Source: Schlegelella_A sp038231215
GTDB lineage: Bacteria > Pseudomonadota > Gammaproteobacteria > Burkholderiales > Burkholderiaceae_C
NCBI GenBank assembly: GCA_038231215.1
Contig: JBBRLS010000011.1
Coordinates: forward strand, 1-64,000
Reading direction: 5' to 3'
Length of the DNA: 64,000 nucleotides
A model generated the notes under the pieces. The model did no database searches. It was not told the origin of the DNA and saw nothing but the letters and a program-made list of their open reading frames with translations. This document shows positions 1 through 7,584 of this stretch, in pieces; positions within the stretch are counted from its first letter, which is position 1; every line of letters begins with the position of its first letter. The position numbers were made by a program, and so were the translations under genes.

Positions 1-956
1 CGGTCGAGGAAGGCCTCGTTGTTCTTGTTGTTGCGGAAGGTCTTCCACTCGCTCTCGTTGCTGTGCGCCAGCACGATGCCGTCGAAAGGAATCGCACCGA
101 AGCCTTCGGTGCCCTTGTAGTTGCCTTCCTGCGTGGCGGTGAGCAGCGGGTGCAGCACCTTGATCGGCGCCTTGAACATCTCGACGAACTCGAGCAGTCC
201 CTGGTTGGCGAGGCAGAGGCCGCCGGAGAAACTGTAGGCATCCGGGTCGTCCTGGGCGAAGGTCTCGAGCTTCCTGATATCGACCTTGCCGACCAGCGCC
301 GAGATGTCCTGGTTGTTCTCGTCGCCAGGCTCGGTCTTGGAGACGCCGACCTGCTTCAGCACGCTGGGGTGGCGCTTGACGATCCTGAACTTGCGGATGT
401 CGCCGCCGTACTCGTCGAGTCGCTTGACGGCCCAGGGGCTGAGGATGCGCGTCAGGTAGCGCGCCGGGATGCCGTATTCCTTTTCGAGCAGCGGGCCGTC
501 TTCAGCGGGGTCGAACAGGCCGAGCGGCGATTCGTTCACCGGCGAGCCCTTGATCGCGTAGAACGGCACATGCTCCATCAGGAGCTTGAGCCGCTCGGCG
601 ATCGAGCTCTTGCCGCCGCCGACCGGACCCAGCAGATAGAGGATCTGCTTCTTCTCTTCGAGGCCTTGCGCCGCGTGACGGAAGTAGCTCACGACCTGCT
701 CGATCGCGTCTTCCATGCCGTAGAACTCGGCGAACGCCGGATAGATCTTGATGACCTTGTTGGCGAACAGACGCGAGAGGCGTACGTCGTTGCGCGTGTC
801 GACCATCGTCGGCTCGCCGATCGCCTTCAGCATGCGCTCGGCGGCTGTGGCGTAGGCAAGCGGGTTGCGCTTGCATTCGGCGAGGTATTCCTCGATCGAC
901 AGCTCTTCTTCGCGACTGCGCTCGAAGCGCGCGGCAAAGTTGCTGATGACATCCAT
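1..956 (-). CDS. prkA: PrkA family serine protein kinase, N-terminal part
   Basis: The start is inside the window and the C-terminal half lies beyond its left edge; 318 residues are visible of a family usually about 640 long. The N-terminus MDVISNFAARFERSREEE and the following EEYLAECK match PrkA/YeaG. A P-loop GPVGGGKSS lies near residues 110-118 in the AAA-like domain. In the family the protein is a cytoplasmic stress and nutrient-limitation kinase, usually followed by yeaH and spoVR-like genes (not visible here). ATG at 956 is preceded by AGGAG at a suitable distance. A sigma-54 promoter lies about 200 bases upstream. Confidence 0.93.
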   Translation of the reverse strand, partial: MDVISNFAARFERSREEELSIEEYLAECKRNPLAYATAAERMLKAIGEPTMVDTRNDVRLSRLFANKVIKIYPAFAEFYGMEDAIEQVVSYFRHAAQGLEEKKQILYLLGPVGGGKSSIAERLKLLMEHVPFYAIKGSPVNESPLGLFDPAEDGPLLEKEYGIPARYLTRILSPWAVKRLDEYGGDIRKFRIVKRHPSVLKQVGVSKTEPGDENNQDISALVGKVDIRKLETFAQDDPDAYSFSGGLCLANQGLLEFVEMFKAPIKVLHPLLTATQEGNYKGTEGFGAIPFDGIVLAHSNESEWKTFRNNKNNEAFLD

Positions 957-1268
957 GCTGATCTCCTGTGCGACGAAGAAGCAGCGAAGGGTTGTGGCCT
1001 TCGCGCTTCCGGGGAAGTTCTGATGGAGCCCGGCGGGGCGCCATCAGAGCTTTCCTTGCACCAGCAGGTGTCAGATCAAGCTTCGGTCATCGTGCCACAA
1101 GACGATGCCTCGAAATGCGAGGCCTTTGCGGCGTTGCTCACACGCAATCTTCGTGGTTGGGTTAGCAAGCAACGTGCCGAAATTGTTCCAGGTTGACCGC
1201 GCCGCGTCGAACGACGCAACGCGCCGTGCAAAGTTGCCGAGCGCAAACGCCGTCCGTGATGTTTGTCA
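957..1268. other. intergenic region between parB end and prkA start
   Basis: No convincing gene is present. It holds the sigma-54 promoter and, in the presumed prkA leader, a perfect 6-base hairpin (GCCTCG, loop, CGAGGC) at 1107-1123 that has no T-run. No clear rho-independent terminator is seen after parB. Confidence 0.6.
1164..1179 (-). promoter_or_regulatory. sigma-54 (-24/-12) promoter of prkA
   Basis: Reading the minus strand, the sequence is cGGCACG-TTGC-TTGCT. It matches the RpoN consensus TGGCACG-N4-TTGCW at every position except the first T, and the GG and GC dinucleotides are 10 bases apart as required. Transcription would start near 1153 and leave a 5' leader of roughly 195 bases before prkA. 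Sigma-54 control of the prkA/yeaGH operon is known in enteric bacteria. No enhancer-binding-protein site could be named. Confidence 0.8.
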
Positions 1269-2195
1269 TCATGCCTCGTCGTGGCCGAGCTTGCCTAGGA
1301 TGCCGTCGAGTTCGTCGAGCGAGCCGAAGGCGATCGCTATCTCGCCGCGCTCGCCCTTGGCCGAGCCGGCCTTGCGCAGGCGAATCTCAACAGTAGCGGC
1401 AAAAGTGTCGGAGAGTTCCCGCTCGAGCCGAAGAATGTCATTCGACTTCTGACGTTTCGTGCGCAGCAGCGGCGCCTGGCGACCGCTGCCCGCGGCGCGC
1501 CGCGTCGCCATCTGCTCTGCCGCGCGAACGCTCAGTCCCTTGGCGACGATCTCGTGCGCGCACTGGATCTGCTCTGCGCCGCCAAGGGGCAGCAAGGCGC
1601 GTGCGTGCCCCATCTCGATGGCACCGGACATGAGGAGCTGTTGCACCGGCTCGCTCAGCTGGAGCAGGCGCAGCAGATTGGTGGTGGCGCTGCGCGAGCG
1701 CCCGACGGCGCGCGCGGCCGCCTCATGGGTCAGCCCGAACTCTTCGGTCAGGCGTTGCAGCCCGCGCGCTTCCTCGAGCGGGTTGAGGTCCTCGCGCTGC
1801 ATGTTCTCGATCAGCGCCATCGCCGCAGCCGCTTGGTCGGCCACGTCGCGCACCAGCACCGGGATGCGGTCCAGCCCGGCCAGCCGTGCCGCGCGCACAC
1901 GACGCTCGCCGGCGATGATCTCGAAGCGCGCCGCGCCCGACCCGTTGGCGGCGAGCCGTCGCACCAGCACGGGTTGCATCACGCCTTGGACCCGGATGCT
2001 ATCGGCCAACTCTTGCAGCGCTGCTTCGTCGACGTGCGTGCGCGGCTGGTAGCGGCCGGCCTGCATCTGGTCCAGGAGCAGTGTGTGCGGCTCGCCGTCG
2101 CCGCCTGCCACGCCCGCTGAAGACGAGCTGGGCGCGGTCGGCCCGAGCAGGGCTTCGAGGCCGAGGCCGAGGCCTTTGGGTTTCTTCGTCGCCAT
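1269..2195 (-). CDS. parB: chromosome partitioning protein ParB
   Basis: 308 residues. The N-terminus MATKKPKGLGLGLEALLG is the typical ParB/Spo0J ParA-interacting peptide. The CTP-binding box GERRVRAARLAG lies at about 96-107 and the ENMQREDLNPLEEA helix at about 130-143, followed by the helix-turn-helix that reads parS (about 155-178) and a C-terminal dimerisation region. It loads at parS and spreads as a CTP-dependent clamp, acting with ParA in origin segregation. It is not adjacent to parA: argC and a GNAT gene lie between them. Confidence 0.96.
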   Translation of the reverse strand: MATKKPKGLGLGLEALLGPTAPSSSSAGVAGGDGEPHTLLLDQMQAGRYQPRTHVDEAALQELADSIRVQGVMQPVLVRRLAANGSGAARFEIIAGERRVRAARLAGLDRIPVLVRDVADQAAAAMALIENMQREDLNPLEEARGLQRLTEEFGLTHEAAARAVGRSRSATTNLLRLLQLSEPVQQLLMSGAIEMGHARALLPLGGAEQIQCAHEIVAKGLSVRAAEQMATRRAAGSGRQAPLLRTKRQKSNDILRLERELSDTFAATVEIRLRKAGSAKGERGEIAIAFGSLDELDGILGKLGHDEA

Positions 2196-2302
2196 CGGGC
2201 GATTGTCCTTGATCGACGCAGACGCTTCGTCTCGACGAGCCCTCCGCGCAGGGAAGCAGCCGCGGCGCTATGCTTCGTTGCTTGGGAAAAGATTTCATCG
2301 CC

Positions 2303-3244
2303 ATGAGCACCCGCGTTTTCGTCGACGGACAAGAAGGCACGACCGGCCTTCGCATCCATGAATACCTCGCCCAGCGCAGCGACGTCGAGGTGCTGCGCGC
2401 CGCGCCCGAGCTGCGCAAGGACGCGGTCGAGCGTGCGCGCCTGCTCAATGCCGCGGACATCGCCTTCCTCTGTCTGCCCGATGCCGCGGCGCGCGAAGCG
2501 GCGGCGCTCGTCAGCAACCCGAACACCTGTCTGATCGACGCGAGCACCGCGCATCGTACGGCGAGCGATTGGGTCTATGGCCTGCCCGAGCTCGCGCCCG
2601 GCCAGCGCGACAGGCTGCGCGCCAGCAAGCGCATCGCCAACCCCGGCTGCCACGCGACCGGCTTCATCCTGCTCGTGCGACCGCTCGTCGATGCTGGCCT
2701 GATACCGCAATCGGCGGCGTTGACGACAAGCTCGATCACCGGCTACTCGGGCGGCGGCAAGAAGATGATCGCGCAGTACGAGGCGGGCGGCGACGCGCGT
2801 CTGCTTTCACCGCGTCCCTACGCACTGGGCCTGACGCACAAGCACCTGCCCGAGATGACGGCGCACAGCCGGCTCGAGACGCGCCCGGTGTTCATGCCGC
2901 TAGTCGCCAATTTCCTGAAGGGCCTCTCCGTGACGGTGCCGCTGCACCTTGCCGAGGCACGGCGTGGCACGACGGCGGAGCATCTGCATGCGGCGCTGGC
3001 CGAGCGCTACGAAGGCGAGCGCTTCGTTCGTGTCATGCCCCTGCGCGACGAAGCGTCGCTGGACAACGGCTACTTCAACGTACAGGCGTGCAACGACAGC
3101 AACCGCGTCGAGTTGTTCGTCTACGGCAACGACACGCAGGTCGTGCTCATGGCCCGTCTCGACAACCTCGGCAAGGGGGCGAGCGGGGCCGCGGTGCAAT
3201 GCATGAACGTGCATCTTGGCATCGACGAAGGCACGGGCCTCTGA
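2303..3244 (+). CDS. argC: N-acetyl-gamma-glutamyl-phosphate reductase, short type
   Basis: 313 residues, the length of the type-2 ArgC family. It catalyses NADPH-dependent reduction of N-acetylglutamyl phosphate in arginine synthesis. The N-terminal FVDGQEGTTGLRIHEYL and the catalytic Cys116 in NPGCHATG are diagnostic. The ATG at 2303 is chosen because the family motif starts a few residues later; an in-frame upstream start at 2270 adds residues that do not fit. It is on the opposite strand from its neighbours, divergent from parB and convergent with the GNAT gene. Confidence 0.95.
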   Translation: MSTRVFVDGQEGTTGLRIHEYLAQRSDVEVLRAAPELRKDAVERARLLNAADIAFLCLPDAAAREAAALVSNPNTCLIDASTAHRTASDWVYGLPELAPGQRDRLRASKRIANPGCHATGFILLVRPLVDAGLIPQSAALTTSSITGYSGGGKKMIAQYEAGGDARLLSPRPYALGLTHKHLPEMTAHSRLETRPVFMPLVANFLKGLSVTVPLHLAEARRGTTAEHLHAALAERYEGERFVRVMPLRDEASLDNGYFNVQACNDSNRVELFVYGNDTQVVLMARLDNLGKGASGAAVQCMNVHLGIDEGTGL

Positions 3245-3250
3245 CCCGGC

Positions 3251-3266
3251 GCCTCGTTCGCGAGGC
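3251..3266. terminator. possible bidirectional hairpin between argC and the GNAT gene
   Basis: A perfect 6-base stem GCCTCG/CGAGGC closes a TTCG loop in the 22-base gap between two convergent stop codons. There is no T-run on either side, so it is a weak terminator candidate supported mainly by position. Confidence 0.35.
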
Positions 3267-4049
3267 TCACGCGACGGGCGGCGATCGATAGTGATAGGCG
3301 TAGGCGTCGACGAAGCCGAGCCCGCGGTACACGGCGCGCGCCGGCGCGTTGCTCGCCTCGACCTGCAGGTACGCCGTTTGCGCGCCTTCTGAGCGGGCGA
3401 TTTTCAGCAGTTGTTGGCAGAGCGTGCGCGCCAGACCGCGGCGACGCGTGGCTTCGGCCGTGAAAACGTCGTAGATCCCGACCAGGTTACCTTCGATCGC
3501 GACCTGGCCGCCGGCCACCGCCGCGCCCGACGAGTCGATCAGCAGCGATGCGCGGTAGTCGACCGGCGAGGCGCGCAAGCGCTCGGCGTGAGCGCGACGC
3601 TCCGACGGCGACGAGCCGCGTTGCTCGCCCACCCATTCGGCGAAGGAATCGCCGTCGATCCGCTCGATACGACCGCCGGCATCGCCTTGCCGATCGTTGA
3701 TCGAGATCGAGCCTGCATCGAGCGGCGCGACCATGACGCGCGTGTCGTCGATCCGTTCCATGCCGAGCGCCGACAACGTGTCGTCGAGACCAGGCGGCAG
3801 GGAAAACGGGGTGACGCGCACGTAAGGCCTCAGGCCGACTTTCTCGTACAGCGCAAAGCAGCGTTCGAGCCTGGCTTCGACCGACATCCGCCCCGCCGCG
3901 ACCGCCTGGATACAGCGCGCCCGCTTGGCCTTGCCTGGCGAGAAGCGGACCAGCCAGCCGTCTAGCCAGAGTTGTTCGCGCGGCGTGCTGGCGTTGATGC
4001 CGGCGTCTTCGATCCGGCAAAGCAGGGCGTCATCGAGCTCGGGCCTCAT
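3267..4049 (-). CDS. GNAT family N-acetyltransferase
   Basis: 260 residues. The C-terminal half has the acetyl-CoA-binding pattern of GNAT enzymes (TRRRGLARTLCQQLL, then the VEASNAPARAVYRGLGF motif). The N-terminal half looks like a degenerate second GNAT-type domain. The substrate is unknown. ATG at 4049 overlaps the parA stop by four bases (ATGA), so it is probably translated together with mnmG, rsmG and parA. Confidence 0.85.
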   Translation of the reverse strand: MRPELDDALLCRIEDAGINASTPREQLWLDGWLVRFSPGKAKRARCIQAVAAGRMSVEARLERCFALYEKVGLRPYVRVTPFSLPPGLDDTLSALGMERIDDTRVMVAPLDAGSISINDRQGDAGGRIERIDGDSFAEWVGEQRGSSPSERRAHAERLRASPVDYRASLLIDSSGAAVAGGQVAIEGNLVGIYDVFTAEATRRRGLARTLCQQLLKIARSEGAQTAYLQVEASNAPARAVYRGLGFVDAYAYHYRSPPVA

Positions 4050-4828
4050 GCGGTGCCGTAGCGGCCGTCGATGCGCGCCGCCATTTCGCGTGCGAAGTCG
4101 AGGAAGGCGAGCGCGCCCTTGGAGGCCGGGTCGAACACCAGCCCGGGCATGCCGTAGCTCGGCGCCTCGGCAAGGCGCACGTTGCGCGGGATGACGGTGT
4201 CGAAGACCCGCTCGCCGAAGTGCGCCTTGAGCTGCTCGCTGACTTGCGTCTGCAGCGTGATGCGCGCGTCGAACATGACGCGCAGGATGCCGATGACCTC
4301 GAGCTCGGGGTTGATGTTGGCGTGCACCTGCTTGATGGTGTTGACCAGGTCGCTCAGGCCTTCGAGCGCGAAGTATTCGCACTGCATCGGCACGACGACG
4401 CCATGCGCGCAGGCCAGGCCGTTCAGGGTCAGCAGGCTCAGGCTCGGCGGGCAGTCGATGAGGACGACGTCGTACTCGCTCGCCACGCTTGCCAGCGCGA
4501 GCCTCAATCGCTTGTCGCGGCGATCGACGCCGACCAGCTCGACTTCGGCGCCGGCCAGCTCGCGGTTGGCGCCGACGATATCGTAGCCACCCTTCGGACT
4601 CGGCCTGCGCGTCTCGGCGATCGACGCGCTTTCGAGCAGGACGTCGTAGACGCTCGGGTCCAGCGATCGCTTGTCGACGCCCGATCCCATGGTCGCGTTG
4701 CCTTGCGGGTCCAGGTCGACGACGAGAACGCGGCGTCCGATCTGCGCCAGGCCCGCAGCGAGATTGACGGTGGTCGTCGTCTTGCCCACGCCGCCCTTCT
4801 GGTTGGCCACGCAGAAGATCCGGCTCAT
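4046..4828 (-). CDS. parA: chromosome partitioning ATPase ParA
   Basis: 260 residues. The deviant Walker A KGGVGKTTT begins at Lys11 and the switch I DLDPQGN lies at about 38-44, the signature of ParA/Soj ATPases that move ParB-parS complexes over the nucleoid. Start and stop codons both overlap their neighbours (rsmG and the GNAT gene) as ATGA, so the group mnmG-rsmG-parA-GNAT is one coupled unit. Confidence 0.97.
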   Translation of the reverse strand: MSRIFCVANQKGGVGKTTTTVNLAAGLAQIGRRVLVVDLDPQGNATMGSGVDKRSLDPSVYDVLLESASIAETRRPSPKGGYDIVGANRELAGAEVELVGVDRRDKRLRLALASVASEYDVVLIDCPPSLSLLTLNGLACAHGVVVPMQCEYFALEGLSDLVNTIKQVHANINPELEVIGILRVMFDARITLQTQVSEQLKAHFGERVFDTVIPRNVRLAEAPSYGMPGLVFDPASKGALAFLDFAREMAARIDGRYGTA

Positions 4829-5571
4829 TCGTCTTCCTTCTCGGAAACGTCATACTGCGAGTGCACACTCTTCTTTACAGCCCCGTCCTTGCTGATCCTG
4901 CTCAATGACAGATGGCGCATCCAAACCAAGCAACGATCGGCCGCCAAGCCGGGAACCCGTACTTGTTCCACGTGAAACACCTCGACGCCGGGAGCAAGCG
5001 CGACGATCTCCTCTGTCGGGACTTTTCCCTTCATCGCCAGCCATGCGCCTCCTTCCGAAAGCAGGTGCGCCGTCAGGGCCGCGAAGTCCGGCAGGGCGGC
5101 AAAGGCACGCGAAGCGATGAGGTCGAATCGGCCCGCGGCAAGCGTCTCCACCCTGGCGTGCACGCCGTGCAGATTGCCAAGTCGCAGTGAGCCCGCAGCT
5201 TGCTGCAGAAAAGCCGCTTTCTTCCCGACACTGTCGACGCAGGTCACGTCCATGCCGGGCTCCATGACGGCCCAGACGACGCCCGGCAAGCCACCGCCGC
5301 TGCCGACGTCGAGAACACGTCCGCGGCAATTCTCGCGGCGCAGGGCGGGCACGACGGCCAGGCAGTCGACGACGTGTTGCGTCAACATGTTCGCCGGGTC
5401 GCGCACGGCGGTCAGGTTGTACGTGCGATTCCAGTGCGCCAACAGCTCGACGAAATCGAGCAGCTGCGTCGACTGCTGCTCCGAGAGCGGCAAGCGCAAT
5501 TCCTCGGCGGCTGCGGCAAGCGACGTGCGCAGCGCGGGCCGGCTGTCTCCAAGCGCGCTGGCGCTGATCAA
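4825..5571 (-). CDS. rsmG: 16S rRNA (guanine-527-N7)-methyltransferase RsmG
   Basis: 248 residues. The HWNRTYNLTA region (about 46-55) and the SAM-binding LDVGSGGGLPG (about 87-97) identify RsmG/GidB. The start is a TTG at 5571 that forms a TTGA overlap with the mnmG stop; no ATG or GTG fits the family N-terminus. The C-terminal tail after about residue 210 is longer than usual and charged (ends SEKEDE). A parS site lies inside the coding sequence at 4964. Confidence 0.95.
   Translation of the reverse strand: MISASALGDSRPALRTSLAAAAEELRLPLSEQQSTQLLDFVELLAHWNRTYNLTAVRDPANMLTQHVVDCLAVVPALRRENCRGRVLDVGSGGGLPGVVWAVMEPGMDVTCVDSVGKKAAFLQQAAGSLRLGNLHGVHARVETLAAGRFDLIASRAFAALPDFAALTAHLLSEGGAWLAMKGKVPTEEIVALAPGVEVFHVEQVRVPGLAADRCLVWMRHLSLSRISKDGAVKKSVHSQYDVSEKEDE
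4964..4979. promoter_or_regulatory. parS site 1 (inside rsmG)
   Basis: TGTTCCACGTGAAACA matches the bacterial parS consensus TGTTNCACGTGAAACA completely. It is the ParB-binding centromere sequence, embedded in rsmG coding sequence. Confidence 0.93.
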
Positions 5572-7538
5572 GCGCTTGCGCGGAGCGTGCCGCCGTCGTT
5601 AGCGGCCGAGTCGCCGCGGCGCAGTCTTTTCAGATGGACCAGCAGCAGCGAGATCGCCGCGGGCGTCACGCCGGGCAAGCGCGCGGCGCGACCGATCGTC
5701 TCGGGGCGATGGCGGGAAAGAACCTGCCTGACCTCGAACGACAAGGCGCGCACCGTTGCGTAGTCGAGCGACTCGGGTAGCTCGACGTCGCCGGCACTTT
5801 CGCTGCGCTCGATCTGCTCCTGTTGCTTGCCGATGTAGCCGGCATAGCGCGCCGAGATCTCGATGCAGGCGATGACCTGATCGGCGAGAGGCCGGCCCAG
5901 TTCGGAGCGCAGTGTTTCACGTGAAACACCGTCGCCAGCCTCTTCACGCAGCCATGCCGACACATCGTCGAAGCCGACGCCCGGCCGGCGCAGTAGGTCG
6001 AGCAAAGCGTAGTCGCGCGTCAGCTCCGGGCGCTCGCCCCGGGCCGGGGAGGGGCCAAAGCGCGTGCTCGCCAGGCGCGCTGTTTCACGTGAAACACGCT
6101 CCTGCTTGCGCTGAAAGGCTTCCCAACGTCGGTCTTGAACGAGCCCCAGGCGTCGACCGATCTCGGTCAGACGCGAGTCAGCGTTGTCCTCTCGCAAATG
6201 CAGCCGGTACTCGGCCCGGCTGGTGAACATCCGATACGGCTCCGTCACGCCCTTGCTGACGAGATCGTCGACGAGCACGCCGAGATACGCCTGATCCCGA
6301 GACGGCACCCAGGCGCGCTCGCCCCGAACCGAGAGCGCGGCGTTGATGCCGGCATGCAGGCCTTGCGCCGCGGCTTCCTCATAGCCGGTGGTTCCGTTGA
6401 TCTGGCCCGCGAAGAACAGCCCGCAGATCGAACGCGTCTCGAAGCTGGGCTTCAAGGCTCGCGGATCGAAGTAGTCGTATTCGATGGCGTAGCCCGGCCG
6501 CACGATGTGCGCTTTCTCCAGGCCGGCAATCGAGTGCACGGCGTCGAGCTGGACCTGGAAAGGCAGCGAGGTGGAGATGCCGTTCGGGTAGACCTCGTGC
6601 GTTGACAGGCCCTCAGGCTCGAGAAAGATCTGGTGTGAGCCCTTGCCCGCGAAGCGATTGACCTTGTCCTCGATGCTCGGGCAGTAACGGGGGCCCACGC
6701 CATCGATCTTGCCGGTGAACATCGGACTCTCGGCAAAGCCCGCGCGAATGATCTCGTGCGTGCGTTCGTTGGTCTGCGTGATCCAGCAGGAGACTTGGCG
6801 CGGATGCTGCGCCGGGTCGCCGAGAAAGCTGAACACCGGAACGTCTTGGCGCGGGTCTGCGTTGGCTCCGGCACCGTCCCCGGGCTGCTCCAGCAGCTTT
6901 CCGTAGTCGATCGAGCGGCCGTCGAGGCGCGGTGGCGTCCCGGTTTTCAGGCGCCCTTGGGGCAGCTTCAGCTCTTTGAGGCGCGCTGAAAGCGTCACCG
7001 ACGGCGGGTCGCCGGCGCGCCCACCGGCGTGGCTCTGCAAGCCCACGTGGATCCGGCCATCGAGAAACGTTCCTGCCGTCAGGACAACGGCCGCGCATGA
7101 AAAGCGAATACCCACTTGCGTCACAACGCCCGTCACACGGTCGCCTGCCACGAGGAGGTCGTCACATGCCGCTTGGAACAGCCAGAGCTTGGGCTGGTTT
7201 TCCAGCCGTCGGCGAATCGAGGCTCGGTACAGAACCCGGTCGGCCTGGGCACGGGTGGCGCGAACCGCCGGGCCCTTGGAACCGTTGAGGATCCGGAAGT
7301 GGATACCGGCTTCGTCGGCAGCCTCGGCCATCGCACCGCCAAGCGCGTCGATCTCCTTGACGAGGTGGCCCTTGCCGATGCCGCCGATCGATGGATTGCA
7401 GCTCATCTGCCCGAGCGTTTCGAGCGAGTGCGTGAGCAACAGCGTGCTCGCGCCCATGCGTGCGGCAGCGAGCGCCGCCTCGGTTCCGGCGTGTCCGCCG
7501 CCGATCACGACGACATCGAATTGTTTTGGAAACTGCAT
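5568..7538 (-). CDS. mnmG: tRNA uridine-5-carboxymethylaminomethyl modification enzyme MnmG
   Basis: 656 residues. The FAD-binding motif VVVIGGGHAGTEAA at about 9-22, the QMSCNPSIGGIGKGHLVKEI block and the C-terminal helical domain identify MnmG/GidA. With MnmE it installs the cmnm5 group at the wobble uridine. The ATG at 7538 is chosen because the family N-terminus begins there. The protein is slightly longer than usual owing to a short Pro/Arg-rich stretch near residue 500. Two parS sites are embedded in its 3' half. A TACAAT -10-like element at 7569-7564 (minus strand) could serve its promoter. Confidence 0.97.
   Translation of the reverse strand: MQFPKQFDVVVIGGGHAGTEAALAAARMGASTLLLTHSLETLGQMSCNPSIGGIGKGHLVKEIDALGGAMAEAADEAGIHFRILNGSKGPAVRATRAQADRVLYRASIRRRLENQPKLWLFQAACDDLLVAGDRVTGVVTQVGIRFSCAAVVLTAGTFLDGRIHVGLQSHAGGRAGDPPSVTLSARLKELKLPQGRLKTGTPPRLDGRSIDYGKLLEQPGDGAGANADPRQDVPVFSFLGDPAQHPRQVSCWITQTNERTHEIIRAGFAESPMFTGKIDGVGPRYCPSIEDKVNRFAGKGSHQIFLEPEGLSTHEVYPNGISTSLPFQVQLDAVHSIAGLEKAHIVRPGYAIEYDYFDPRALKPSFETRSICGLFFAGQINGTTGYEEAAAQGLHAGINAALSVRGERAWVPSRDQAYLGVLVDDLVSKGVTEPYRMFTSRAEYRLHLREDNADSRLTEIGRRLGLVQDRRWEAFQRKQERVSRETARLASTRFGPSPARGERPELTRDYALLDLLRRPGVGFDDVSAWLREEAGDGVSRETLRSELGRPLADQVIACIEISARYAGYIGKQQEQIERSESAGDVELPESLDYATVRALSFEVRQVLSRHRPETIGRAARLPGVTPAAISLLLVHLKRLRRGDSAANDGGTLRASA
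5913..5928. promoter_or_regulatory. parS site 2 (inside mnmG)
   Basis: A perfect palindromic parS, TGTTTCACGTGAAACA, within mnmG, where it encodes VSRET. Confidence 0.97.
6081..6096. promoter_or_regulatory. parS site 3 (inside mnmG)
   Basis: A second perfect TGTTTCACGTGAAACA, 168 bases from site 2, again read as VSRET in MnmG. Three sites within 1.1 kb form the ParB loading centre. Confidence 0.97.
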
Positions 7539-7584
7539 GGGTGGCCCGTTCCGGCGAGGGCCGATTGTATTTTTTCCCGCGCCC

